From contig DATGEP010000397.1 in the NCBI GenBank assembly GCA_035310125.1, positions 1 through 6,328 on the forward strand: a stretch of DNA of 6,328 nucleotides. Direction: 5' to 3'. This DNA is from DATGEP01 sp035310125. Its GTDB lineage: Bacteria; Chloroflexota; Ktedonobacteria; Ktedonobacterales; JADMIN01. Every line of letters starts with the position of its first letter. Within the stretch, counting starts at the first letter, position 1. Position numbers and translations under genes: made by a program. This document shows, in pieces, positions 1 through 5,742 of this stretch. The notes under the pieces are model-generated. The model was not told the DNA's origin, made no database searches, and saw only the letters and a program-made list of their open reading frames with translations.

Positions 1-84
1 TTCGCCCACCTGCCGCTCCAGCGCGTCGATGCGCTGCTGCTGCTCGACGGGGTTCAGGAGACGGACCTTCGCCAACTCGCCCAT
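1..84 (-). CDS. Partial hypothetical protein, N-terminus only
   Basis: The first 28 codons of a minus-strand gene that runs off the left edge. It starts with ATG at 84-82 and reads MGELAKVRLLNPVEQQQRID, then continues with ALERQVGE. The heptad-like run of Leu, Ile and Val with Gln, Glu and Arg suggests the start of an amphipathic or coiled-coil helix. The frame is open upstream only to a TGA at 135-133, so the ATG is the natural start. No strong ribosome site is visible; a GGAG lies further upstream than usual. I do not recognise the family and too little is visible to assign a role. Confidence 0.5.
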   Translation of the reverse strand, partial: MGELAKVRLLNPVEQQQRIDALERQVGE

Positions 85-228
85 AGCCGCTACGCTACGG
101 CTCCGCACAGTCCGGCGCAAATCGGCCGCTAATCAATTACATGCGTTGAGACGAGCGTGGCTGGCCGGAAACTGGCCGAACAGTACAGTTCCCAGCCGTC
201 ATTGCCTCCACCCTACTCAGTAACAGCG

Positions 229-294
229 AGTTTCAAAGCCGGCGATCCGATGGTGTTGCACGCGCGGCCGGGGTCGTAAGCCGGTTTTGAAACT
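229..294. repeat. Long inverted repeat (15-bp arms) in the intergenic gap
   Basis: Arms at 229-243 (AGTTTCAAAGCCGGC) and 280-294 (GCCGGTTTTGAAACT) are complementary over 15 positions with a single G-T pair (238/285), enclosing a 36-base loop. It lies in the 251-base gap between the protease gene and the partial gene at the left edge; I see no gene in that gap. As plus-strand RNA the odd pair is a G-U wobble, but as minus-strand RNA it is a C-A mismatch. Neither side has a clear T-run, so it is not a textbook terminator. It could be a terminator, a protein-binding palindrome or a relic of a mobile element. Confidence 0.6.
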
Positions 295-335
295 ACGTTT
301 TCGTGGAGGCGGGGGACAGCGGTGAGCACGATCGC

Positions 336-746
336 TCAGTTCAGACGGGCGCCGGGCGGGTAGGCCAATGTGAGGCGCAGCGTCGGCACGTGGAAGTGCA
401 CCTGCTCGAAGCGCCGCAGGAAGTCGAGGCCGAGAATGCCCTGAGCTTTGACAACAGTCACGCGCTGGCTGACATGCACCCGGAGCTCCGCGATGGGATG
501 CTCCTCCAGCTGGAGTGAGCGCATCATCCAGAAGCGGCCACCAGCCGACACCAGAAATCCGGTCGGCAGCAGTCGGGTGTACGTTTCCTGGCTGATGCTG
601 GAAACCGGAGAACCGGTATCCAGCACCATCATCACATCGCGATCGCCGACTTCCAGCCGGGCCAGCAGCCATCCGTTGAGCGGGTGAGTCCTAACGGTGA
701 AGGAGATCTCGTTTGATCCGGCGGGTTCAGTAGGAATGGAGGTCAA
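336..746 (-). CDS. Retropepsin-like (clan AA) aspartic protease
   Basis: A small single-lobe aspartic protease of about 136 residues, expected to act as a homodimer with one catalytic Asp per subunit. The active-site motif is VLDTGSPVSSIS, with D43-T44-G45 counted from the TTG start. The second family signature, GILGLDFLRRF (103-113), is followed by the usual beta-rich tail ending LRLTLAYPPG. No signal peptide is seen, so it is probably cytoplasmic. The start is uncertain: no ATG lies near the homologous region, and TTG at 746-744 is the best candidate, with GAGGAG about 13 bases upstream. That start overlaps the upstream gene's end by 20 bases, implying translational coupling. The frame stays open further upstream, but that part is antisense-like shadow of the neighbouring gene. 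Its substrate is unknown. Confidence 0.8.
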   Translation of the reverse strand: MTSIPTEPAGSNEISFTVRTHPLNGWLLARLEVGDRDVMMVLDTGSPVSSISQETYTRLLPTGFLVSAGGRFWMMRSLQLEEHPIAELRVHVSQRVTVVKAQGILGLDFLRRFEQVHFHVPTLRLTLAYPPGARLN

Positions 747-1122
747 AGTGCTTGTCCAGCTCCTCTTCTGAGATTTCGCCAGCGACCGCTCTCTCCCAGA
801 TCTCGTCGAGCAGCCGGCCAAGCTCTTCGCCGGTACGGATGAGATGATAGCCCTCAAACATCGAATAGACTCCGCCCGGATCTGGTCTTGCGCGAATTGC
901 TGCCATCTCGATCTCATCGATCTCCTGCCGTGACTGGCTGTGAGCGATCAACCGGCCCTTCTCGGGCCAGCCGTCGCGCTTCTCCAGCACGATCATCAGC
1001 ATCCACTGGCCGGGGTAGCGGTCGATCGCCTCGTCCACGGTCATGATCGGGCCATTCCAGTCGATCGCCGGCGCGGGCTCGGAGCCGCCGTGCTTCGCCG
1101 TCGTGCGTGTTCGCCCTGCCAT
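727..1122 (-). CDS. Small DUF5678-like protein, partner of the aspartic protease
   Basis: A 131-residue soluble protein, MAGRTRTTAKHGG at the start and ending in an acidic helical tail (EISEEELDKHFDLHSY). The core has AIDRYPGQWMLMIVL followed by a GRLIAHS element, a pattern resembling the DUF5678 type (Tyr-Pro-Gly-x-Trp strand, then a Gly-x-hydrophobic-Ala-x turn). From memory, small proteins of this type often sit beside clan AA aspartic proteases, as here. The ATG at 1122-1120 is chosen because AGGCGAGG lies about 6 bases upstream; the open frame continues to 1218 but that extension is low-complexity and invades the promoter region. It is the first gene of a two-gene minus-strand operon. 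Function is unknown; the family assignment is from motif memory and unverified. Confidence 0.72.
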   Translation of the reverse strand: MAGRTRTTAKHGGSEPAPAIDWNGPIMTVDEAIDRYPGQWMLMIVLEKRDGWPEKGRLIAHSQSRQEIDEIEMAAIRARPDPGGVYSMFEGYHLIRTGEELGRLLDEIWERAVAGEISEEELDKHFDLHSY

Positions 1123-1160
1123 CGCGCACCTCGCCTTGCTTCCAGTCGCCCTTTGCGCCC

Positions 1161-1169
1161 ATTCTAGCA
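1161..1169 (-). promoter_or_regulatory. Candidate extended -10 promoter for the protease operon
   Basis: On the minus strand the sequence reads TGC-TAGAAT, an extended -10 element with -10 hexamer at 1166-1161. The implied transcript start is near 1154, leaving a leader of about 30 bases before the ATG at 1122. No convincing -35 hexamer is seen at the expected distance. Confidence 0.35.
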
Positions 1170-1246
1170 GCGGCTCCAAGGCTCCCCGCCCACCGCGAAT
1201 TGGTTGCGTCTTTCGCATGCCGACGCGCAGCGCGCCGCCGAATCCG

Positions 1247-1255
1247 TGCTATAGT
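1247..1255 (+). promoter_or_regulatory. Candidate extended -10 promoter for the di-iron gene pair
   Basis: TGC-TATAGT, an extended -10 element with the hexamer at 1250-1255, in an otherwise very GC-rich stretch. The implied start of transcription is near 1262, giving a leader of about 48 bases to the ATG at 1310. The -35 region is GC-rich with no good match, as is common with extended -10 promoters. Confidence 0.42.
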
Positions 1256-1309
1256 CAAGGGACGGTGCGGATCGCATATGTCTGTCGCGCGACGCACAGG
1301 AGCGATGAG

Positions 1310-2350
1310 ATGACGACCGAGACGGCGCAGTACCCGACCCTGAAGCTCGACTGGCTCGAACCCGGCACCGAGAACGGCCACTCCGTTACCCCCAGCCGCC
1401 GCGGCCTCTCGCTTGAGGACGTGGACAGGGGCGGCTACGGCAGCCCGCCGGAGCACAGTACGAACCTCTCGACCATGCGCCAGCGCGGCGCCGCCGCCCG
1501 CGGCAACGCGCCGCGCGTCGGCCGCCGCTGGGACGCCAAGGCCGAGCTGTGGTCCGCCTCCGCCGCCATGCTCTATGAAGAGGCGCAGGCGCGGCAGTGG
1601 TCCTCGGCGCTGGACATCCCCTGGCATACGCTTAGGGCGCTGCCGGACGACCTCGAACTGGCGATGTGCCAGCTCTGCACGTTTCTCACGCAGGTCGAGT
1701 TCATCGCCGCCGACCTGCCGGCGCGCTTCATGAAATACATCAGCCCCGACTACTACGAAGTCCAGCTCTTCCTCGGCTCGCAGGCGATGGACGAGTCGCG
1801 CCACGAGGATGTCTTCCGCAAGCGTGCGCTGGCGAACGGCGGCGGGCTGATGCAGCCCGGCCGCGGCTCCTCCGCCTTGCTTTCGCTGCAGGACTTCACG
1901 GAGATGACGGCGCTGATCCATCTGGTCGGTGAGGGCTTCGTGCAAACGATGTTCCGCATGGGCGAGCTGGTGGGCCAGAACGAGGCCGAGAAGCGCATCT
2001 TCCGCCTCTGCGCCCAGGACGAGAGCCGCCACGTCGCCTTCGGCGTCACGCACCTCAAGTACACGCTGGAGACTCAGCCGGAGCGGCGCGAGGAGCTGCA
2101 CGCCTACCTCGACCGCTTCGAGCCGGCGCTCGCCATCTCGCAGGCCGGCGTCACCGATGAGGGCGATATCGCGCAGTCGCTCTGCGTGCTGCTCGGCGGC
2201 GGCAAGGACCACTACGACGAGGGCCGGCAGAAGCTGCAGGCGATCCGCAAGAAGCAGGTGAACGAGTACATGCACCGGCTCGAAGTCGTCGGCCTGCCCG
2301 AGCGGCGCGAGCGCATGCACGCCAGCCTGCGCGCCTACCTCACCAACTGA
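1310..2350 (+). CDS. R2-like/ferritin-like di-iron protein (intact metal site)
   Basis: A 346-residue all-helical protein with a complete carboxylate di-iron site of the ribonucleotide-reductase R2/monooxygenase type. The likely ligands are E130 (in TQVEFIA), E162 and H165 (in DESRHE), E208 (in LVGEGF) and E238 and H241 (in DESRHVAFG), one per helix of a four-helix bundle. Spacings of 32, 46 and 30 residues fit such a bundle, though the middle connection is shorter than in class I R2. It is therefore probably an oxidase or oxygenase of the ferritin-like superfamily, perhaps near the R2-like ligand-binding oxidases; substrate unknown. The first 75 or so residues are polar and probably loosely folded. 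The ATG at 1310 has AGGAG 7 bases upstream; the same frame stays open back to 1043, but that extension runs across the divergent promoter. A degenerate paralogue follows. Confidence 0.9.
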   Translation: MTTETAQYPTLKLDWLEPGTENGHSVTPSRRGLSLEDVDRGGYGSPPEHSTNLSTMRQRGAAARGNAPRVGRRWDAKAELWSASAAMLYEEAQARQWSSALDIPWHTLRALPDDLELAMCQLCTFLTQVEFIAADLPARFMKYISPDYYEVQLFLGSQAMDESRHEDVFRKRALANGGGLMQPGRGSSALLSLQDFTEMTALIHLVGEGFVQTMFRMGELVGQNEAEKRIFRLCAQDESRHVAFGVTHLKYTLETQPERREELHAYLDRFEPALAISQAGVTDEGDIAQSLCVLLGGGKDHYDEGRQKLQAIRKKQVNEYMHRLEVVGLPERRERMHASLRAYLTN

Positions 2351-2376
2351 GGGCTTAGGGCATAGCGCGTAGGACC

Positions 2377-2459
2377 AGGAAATAGAAACGAGGAATAGGA
2401 AATAGGGGATACGTTCTTGTACGCGTCCCCTATTTCCTATTTTCATTATCCTATTTCCT
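2377..2459. repeat. Two-tier AT-rich inverted repeat between the paralogues
   Basis: A 16-bp perfect inverted repeat (2394-2409, AATAGGAAATAGGGGA, with 2426-2441) is nested inside a second 9-bp pair (2377-2385 with 2451-2459, AGGAAATAG/CTATTTCCT). The inner loop of 16 bases can pair further at its base. The unit GGAAATAG recurs: two direct copies plus a one-base-short version on the left arm, two inverted copies on the right. Composition is far more AT-rich than the flanking genes. It may end the first gene's transcript or stabilise it, or be a REP/MITE-like mobile repeat. It lies in the 140-base gap between the two genes and has no target duplication that I can see. Confidence 0.75.
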
Positions 2460-2490
2460 CGTCAGCCCAACCCGACCGGGAGCCGTGATC

Positions 2491-3531
2491 ATGCCCGACG
2501 AGCCGCGCAGGCCCGACTTCAAGTGGATGGAGGCCGACGTCGAGCGTGTGCGCGCCGTGCCGGGCGAGCACGGCATGACGCTCGAGGCAATCAACATCGG
2601 CCGCTACGGCGAGGTGCCCGACCACTGGCCGTTTCTGGACGACACGCCGCGCGGCGCCGCGCCCGGCGGCCCGGTGACCTTCGCCTCCAGCTACTCGATC
2701 ATGGACAAGGCCGACGTCTGGGCCGAGAACGCCGCCCGGCTCTACGAGGAGGCGATCCGCGAGCGCTGGACCTCGGCGGCGGACATCCCCTGGGGCACGC
2801 TGCAGCCGCTGCCCTGCGAGCAGGAGCGGGCGATCGGCCAGATCTGCACGCGTCTCTCCGAACAGGGCTTTCTCACGCAGCAGGTGCTCGGCCACTGGCT
2901 GGAGAAGATCGCCTACGGCTTTCTCGAAGTGAAGAGCTTTCTGGCCACGCAGCTCTTCGACGCCGGCCGGCAGTGCGAGGTCTTCCGCAAGCGGGCGCTG
3001 GCCAACGGCGGCGGCCTGGGCATCGAGACGCCCAACATCTGGAACCGCGCCCTGATCGATTCGCTGAAGTGGACCGAGTGCAGTGTCGGCCTGCACATTC
3101 TGCAGGGCGCGACGACGGTCCTGCTGCTCGAAGCACTGGAAGCCGCGCTGCCGAGCGAGGCGGACAAGACGATCTGCCGCCTCGTGGCGCGCGACCAGCG
3201 CCGCCACCTGGCCTACGGTGAGGCGCACCTTGCCTTCCATCTGGAGAAGCGGCCCGATCGGCGCGAGCAGCTCAACACCGGCTTCTTCCGCACCGAATCG
3301 GCCTACGCCAGCGACCTCGCCGCCGACCGCCCCTTCGCCGAGGCGCTGGTGATCGTGCTGGGCGGTTCGGACGGTCACGACGCCGGCTGGCGTCGTCTGT
3401 TGGAGTTGCAAGAACGCCAGGCCGCCGCCTACCTCGACGCGCTGGAGCGCGCCGGCATGCCCGAGCACCGCGCCCGCGCCTACCCCGCCATCCACCGTCC
3501 CCTCGCCGCGCTGGTGCAGTCAGGCGCTTGA
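2491..3531 (+). CDS. R2-like paralogue with degenerated di-iron site (pseudoenzyme)
   Basis: A 346-residue paralogue of the preceding gene, the same length. Similarity is plain: in the block from the Trp of WAENAARLYEEA to the Thr of QICT, 24 of 44 positions are identical by hand count, and VFRKRALANGGGL is unchanged. The metal site is nearly gone: by gap-free local alignment E130 becomes G126, E162 becomes A158, H165 becomes Q161, E208 becomes G206 and E238 becomes Q236; only H239 remains (DQRRH). The frame is intact, so it is a maintained protein, not a pseudogene. It probably does not bind two irons and may act as a structural or regulatory partner of the active paralogue, as yeast Rnr4 does for Rnr2. 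ATG at 2491 is preferred over GTG at 2485 because GGGAG at 2478-2482 is correctly spaced for the ATG only. Confidence 0.87.
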   Translation: MPDEPRRPDFKWMEADVERVRAVPGEHGMTLEAINIGRYGEVPDHWPFLDDTPRGAAPGGPVTFASSYSIMDKADVWAENAARLYEEAIRERWTSAADIPWGTLQPLPCEQERAIGQICTRLSEQGFLTQQVLGHWLEKIAYGFLEVKSFLATQLFDAGRQCEVFRKRALANGGGLGIETPNIWNRALIDSLKWTECSVGLHILQGATTVLLLEALEAALPSEADKTICRLVARDQRRHLAYGEAHLAFHLEKRPDRREQLNTGFFRTESAYASDLAADRPFAEALVIVLGGSDGHDAGWRRLLELQERQAAAYLDALERAGMPEHRARAYPAIHRPLAALVQSGA

Positions 3532-3610
3532 GCGTGCGGTAGCCGTAGTCCAGCTCTCGCGCGAACGGCGCACCCATGGCGAAGGCCGCGCCACGGGCTC
3601 AGGTTTTGGA

Positions 3611-4255
3611 GTGCAGCGAAGCAGCCGAATTGCAGCGATCAGCTCGGCGCTTGCGGTCGCGATCGGAACCGCCGTGTGCGCTACGCTCGGTTATGCCCTG
3701 CAACCAGCCGCGCGCGCTCCCGTTGCGTCGGCCCCAGCGGCGGCGTTGGCGGCAACGGTAAGGCCAACGCCGTCCGCATTCCCGCATCCCTCGTGGTGGT
3801 TGCCGCTGCCGAAGTCGCGGCCAACTCCAGATCCACACGCGCCTCCAGGGTCGCTGCTGCCAGCGGACGGCAGCAGGTTGCCACCTCCGCCGGACGGACC
3901 CGGCCCGACAGCATGTGGCGACTGGCCCTCCGCGAGTAGAGCCATCGAGCAACGTTACGGAGCGATCCGATTCTGCCAACTCGTTGGCCAGACGTGGGTC
4001 CTGACGACTGAGGGGAAACCGGGCCAGACCGGCGTCATCGGTACCTACGATTGCGATGATAAGCGCTGCCTCGATCGACAAACCGACCACCCGCTGGCAG
4101 GCTGGGGCTTCTTCGCGCCGCCACAACCATCATGGGTGCGGGTCGTCTCTGTGGATATTGTCGCTCATCGTATTACCGTCGCAACTCCCAAGACCTACGA
4201 CTTCGACCTGAAAACTAAGACCTTCATCCCTCACACCTCCGTTCCTCCGCAATAG
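3611..4255 (+). CDS. Exported four-cysteine protein, copy 1 of module gene A
   Basis: A 214-residue exported protein of no family I recognise. Residues 1-6 are basic (MQRSSR), then 8-30 are hydrophobic (signal or anchor, with a possible cleavage after ARA at 36). Residues 37-100 are a low-complexity Ala/Pro spacer. A compact domain follows from C102: CGDW, YGAIRFCQLVG, TWVLTTEG, GVIGTYDCDD, CLD, DHPLAGW, and a C-terminal YDFDLKTK. C102, C122, C148 and C153 are conserved in the second copy, suggesting two disulfides outside the membrane. C23 is not in a lipobox. The GTG start at 3611 is taken because it gives a good signal segment and has AGG 7 bases upstream. The ferritin pair ends 79 bases upstream; module gene B follows after 72 bases. 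Confidence 0.8.
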   Translation: MQRSSRIAAISSALAVAIGTAVCATLGYALQPAARAPVASAPAAALAATVRPTPSAFPHPSWWLPLPKSRPTPDPHAPPGSLLPADGSRLPPPPDGPGPTACGDWPSASRAIEQRYGAIRFCQLVGQTWVLTTEGKPGQTGVIGTYDCDDKRCLDRQTDHPLAGWGFFAPPQPSWVRVVSVDIVAHRITVATPKTYDFDLKTKTFIPHTSVPPQ

Positions 4256-4327
4256 GCTGAGTCCCCTTCTCGATCGTATTGGCTCAGTGGCCGAATTCCC
4301 GGGAACACCAGCAGAGGACAACCCGCC

Positions 4328-4678
4328 ATGTCTATACCTCGGCTCGGGGCCATACCCCAACTCGCACGATTGCTCCTCAGTATAGTAGGTCTTTGCCTGT
4401 TGATTGGATTAAGTCATCGCGCTCCCGCGGTCGTTCGAGCCCAAAATCCTACACCTACAGCATTCTTCATCAGCGTTACCCCTGGGGCCACCACCGTACC
4501 ATCCGGTGCCACTGGCGTAGGCGTGTATGCTCTTGGAGCCTTCGGTGGCTGTCAAAACGGATACGGAGATCCCGTTCAGACGATGGAAGCATCTGCCGAA
4601 TACTACATTTCTCACTCGATATACACTTGGGTTTCTATATCGCCACAGAGCGCGGGTGAACCCAATTCACCCCAATAG
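4328..4678 (+). CDS. Small secreted protein, copy 1 of module gene B (short)
   Basis: A 116-residue secreted protein, unrecognised family. The N-terminus has a hydrophobic core (residues 13-28, ARLLLSIVGLCLLIGL) and a cleavage site after VRA (38), leaving QNPTPTAF. The mature part begins with FISVTPGATTVPSGATGVGV, a strand-turn pattern reminiscent of the first strands of Ig-like or cohesin-type beta domains, followed by QTMEASAEYY and SIYTWVSISP. It shares AQxPTP, PG...VPxGA, QTxE and IYTW with copy 2 but stops soon after IYTW, where copy 2 continues, so it may be truncated. The ATG has GAGGA 9 bases upstream. Its base composition is less GC-rich than that of the di-iron genes. Confidence 0.72.
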   Translation: MSIPRLGAIPQLARLLLSIVGLCLLIGLSHRAPAVVRAQNPTPTAFFISVTPGATTVPSGATGVGVYALGAFGGCQNGYGDPVQTMEASAEYYISHSIYTWVSISPQSAGEPNSPQ

Positions 4679-5018
4679 CCGCAGAGGCTTTGATGCCGTT
4701 TCCCCGCCTGCGTTAGCCGCCGAGAACTAACGTCCCTCTAACGATCGGATACCAACTCGCAGGCGAACAGGTATTTACACCATATACAAGGGGGGGTATG
4801 GTTCCCAACGGCGACGCGATTGAACACCGTTCGGGAGTCCCGCTGTGTGCCTGCCGCGCGCCTCGCAGACTGCTACATTCGAGGGATTCTGCACGCTGAT
4901 CCGGCCGCGGAAGGATCGAAGCGCGAAGCATTCCTTCGCAACGGCGCGGCTCGATAGCATGGAGGCGTCAAGGAGGGGCCGGGCAACGGGCTCCGCCCGA
5001 TGCGGGGATGGTGGGACG
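4679..5018 (+). other. Non-coding gap between the two module copies
   Basis: 340 bases with no gene I can support. Open frames here have no family resemblance and no start signals; the frame that runs from 4845 into gene A copy 2 is an upstream extension of that gene. Notable content: a seven-G run at 4790-4796, a possible promoter at 4774-4802, and an AAGGAGG-like motif near 4970 that lacks a well-spaced start for the exported protein. No continuation of the short gene B copy 1 was found in any forward frame. Confidence 0.55.
4774..4802 (+). promoter_or_regulatory. Possible sigma70-type promoter upstream of module copy 2
   Basis: TTTACA (4774-4779) and TATGGT (4797-4802) are separated by exactly 17 bases. 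The -35 matches consensus at 5 of 6 positions and the -10 at 4 of 6. The spacer contains the seven-G run. The leader to the ATG at 5019 would be roughly 210 bases, so this is only a candidate. Confidence 0.28.
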
Positions 5019-5693
5019 ATGACAGGTGCCGCACTGCGAGCCAGCCATCCAGTCGCGCTGGTTGTGGTGGCGGCGCTCACCGCCGCCGCGATGGCAGGGT
5101 GCGGCACGGTGAGCCACGCCCTGCGGCCGGCAGCGCCATCCTCCTTGCCAACCTCAGCATCAGCACAGCTTGCCTCGACACTGGCCGCCAGTCCGACTGC
5201 TGCGAGCATTGCGCCGACGCCGACGCGCGCGCCGCGACAGCTTGGCCCCGACGGACGCCCGATCTTGCCTCAGTCGCAACCGCCCGGCGCCCCGCCGCTC
5301 GGCCCACCCCAGCAGCCGTCCGGCAGGCTCAGTCCCCGATCATGCGGCGATTGGTCTGCAAGCTCGAGTGCGGCGGGCGGTGGTATCACGCGGCAATACG
5401 GCGAGATTCGCACATGCGAGTTGGTGGGAACAACCTGGGTGCTTACCACTGAGGGCACGGCGACAAGCAACGGCGTCATCGCCACCTATGATTGCACGGA
5501 CCAAGCCTGTCTCGACAACGCCAACGACCACCCGCTGAATGGCTGGCATTTCTACCCAGCGCCTGGCTGCTGCGTGAAGGTGGTCGAGAGCGGCGCGGCC
5601 CAACACCGGGTTCGAATCCTCACCGGGGCCGGCGCCTACTACTTTGATCTTCAAACGAAGATGTACACCGCAGACTCGCATCCTCCCAGGTAA
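5019..5693 (+). CDS. Lipoprotein, copy 2 of module gene A
   Basis: A 224-residue homologue of gene A copy 1 with a different anchor. The N-terminus (MTGAALRASH, then a hydrophobic run) ends in AMAGC, a lipobox with lipidated Cys28, so it should be tethered to the membrane surface by lipid. A long Ser/Ala/Pro linker (about 29-105) leads to the shared domain: CGDW (C109), YGEIRTCELVG (C133), TWVLTTEG, GVIATYDC (C159), CLD (C164), DHPLNGW and YYFDLQTK. An extra CC pair at 184-185 is absent in copy 1. ATG at 5019 is selected because it places the signal sequence at the start; GTGGG lies just upstream. An in-frame ATG at 4959 would add a charged leader unlike a signal peptide. Gene B copy 2 follows after 49 bases. 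Function unknown. Confidence 0.82.
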   Translation: MTGAALRASHPVALVVVAALTAAAMAGCGTVSHALRPAAPSSLPTSASAQLASTLAASPTAASIAPTPTRAPRQLGPDGRPILPQSQPPGAPPLGPPQQPSGRLSPRSCGDWSASSSAAGGGITRQYGEIRTCELVGTTWVLTTEGTATSNGVIATYDCTDQACLDNANDHPLNGWHFYPAPGCCVKVVESGAAQHRVRILTGAGAYYFDLQTKMYTADSHPPR

Positions 5694-5723
5694 ACCTACA
5701 CCGCATTAGGTCGGTGCCCCATT

Positions 5724-5736
5724 CTCCCTTAGGGAG
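5724..5736 (+). promoter_or_regulatory. Ribosome site inside a small hairpin, before gene B copy 2
   Basis: CTCCC (5724-5728) and GGGAG (5732-5736) can pair over a three-base TTA loop. The GGGAG arm is the ribosome binding site, 6 bases before the ATG at 5743. The stem is only 5 bp but GC-rich, so it could damp initiation; the effect is an inference. Confidence 0.35.
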
Positions 5737-5742
5737 CCTGCC

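Noticed and set aside
217..672. A 151-codon minus-strand frame across the protease gene
   Set aside because: Pro/Arg/Ala-rich shadow; the overlapping frame carries the DTG and GLDFL protease motifs.
336..1122. Toxin-antitoxin pair
   Set aside because: Overlapping small genes suggested it, but the second product has clear aspartic protease motifs and the first has no antitoxin DNA-binding fold that I can see.
1043..1309. Longer N-terminus for the first di-iron protein
   Set aside because: It would span the divergent promoter and overlap the DUF5678-like gene; the ATG at 1310 has a well-placed AGGAG and gives the same length as the paralogue.
914..2446. A 510-codon open frame on the minus strand
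   Set aside because: It is antisense to the di-iron gene and its promoter region, with a low-complexity Ala/Arg/Leu/Val composition and no domain, while the plus strand has clear motifs and a good ribosome site.
2377..2459. CRISPR array
   Set aside because: Units are 8 bases, arranged mostly as inverted copies, with no regular spacers and no cas genes.
2446..3495. A 349-codon open frame on the minus strand
   Set aside because: Antisense shadow of the second paralogue, explained by its GC-rich codons; no recognisable domain.
4845..5018. Upstream in-frame extension of gene A copy 2
   Set aside because: It would bury the signal peptide and lipobox about 58 residues inside the protein.
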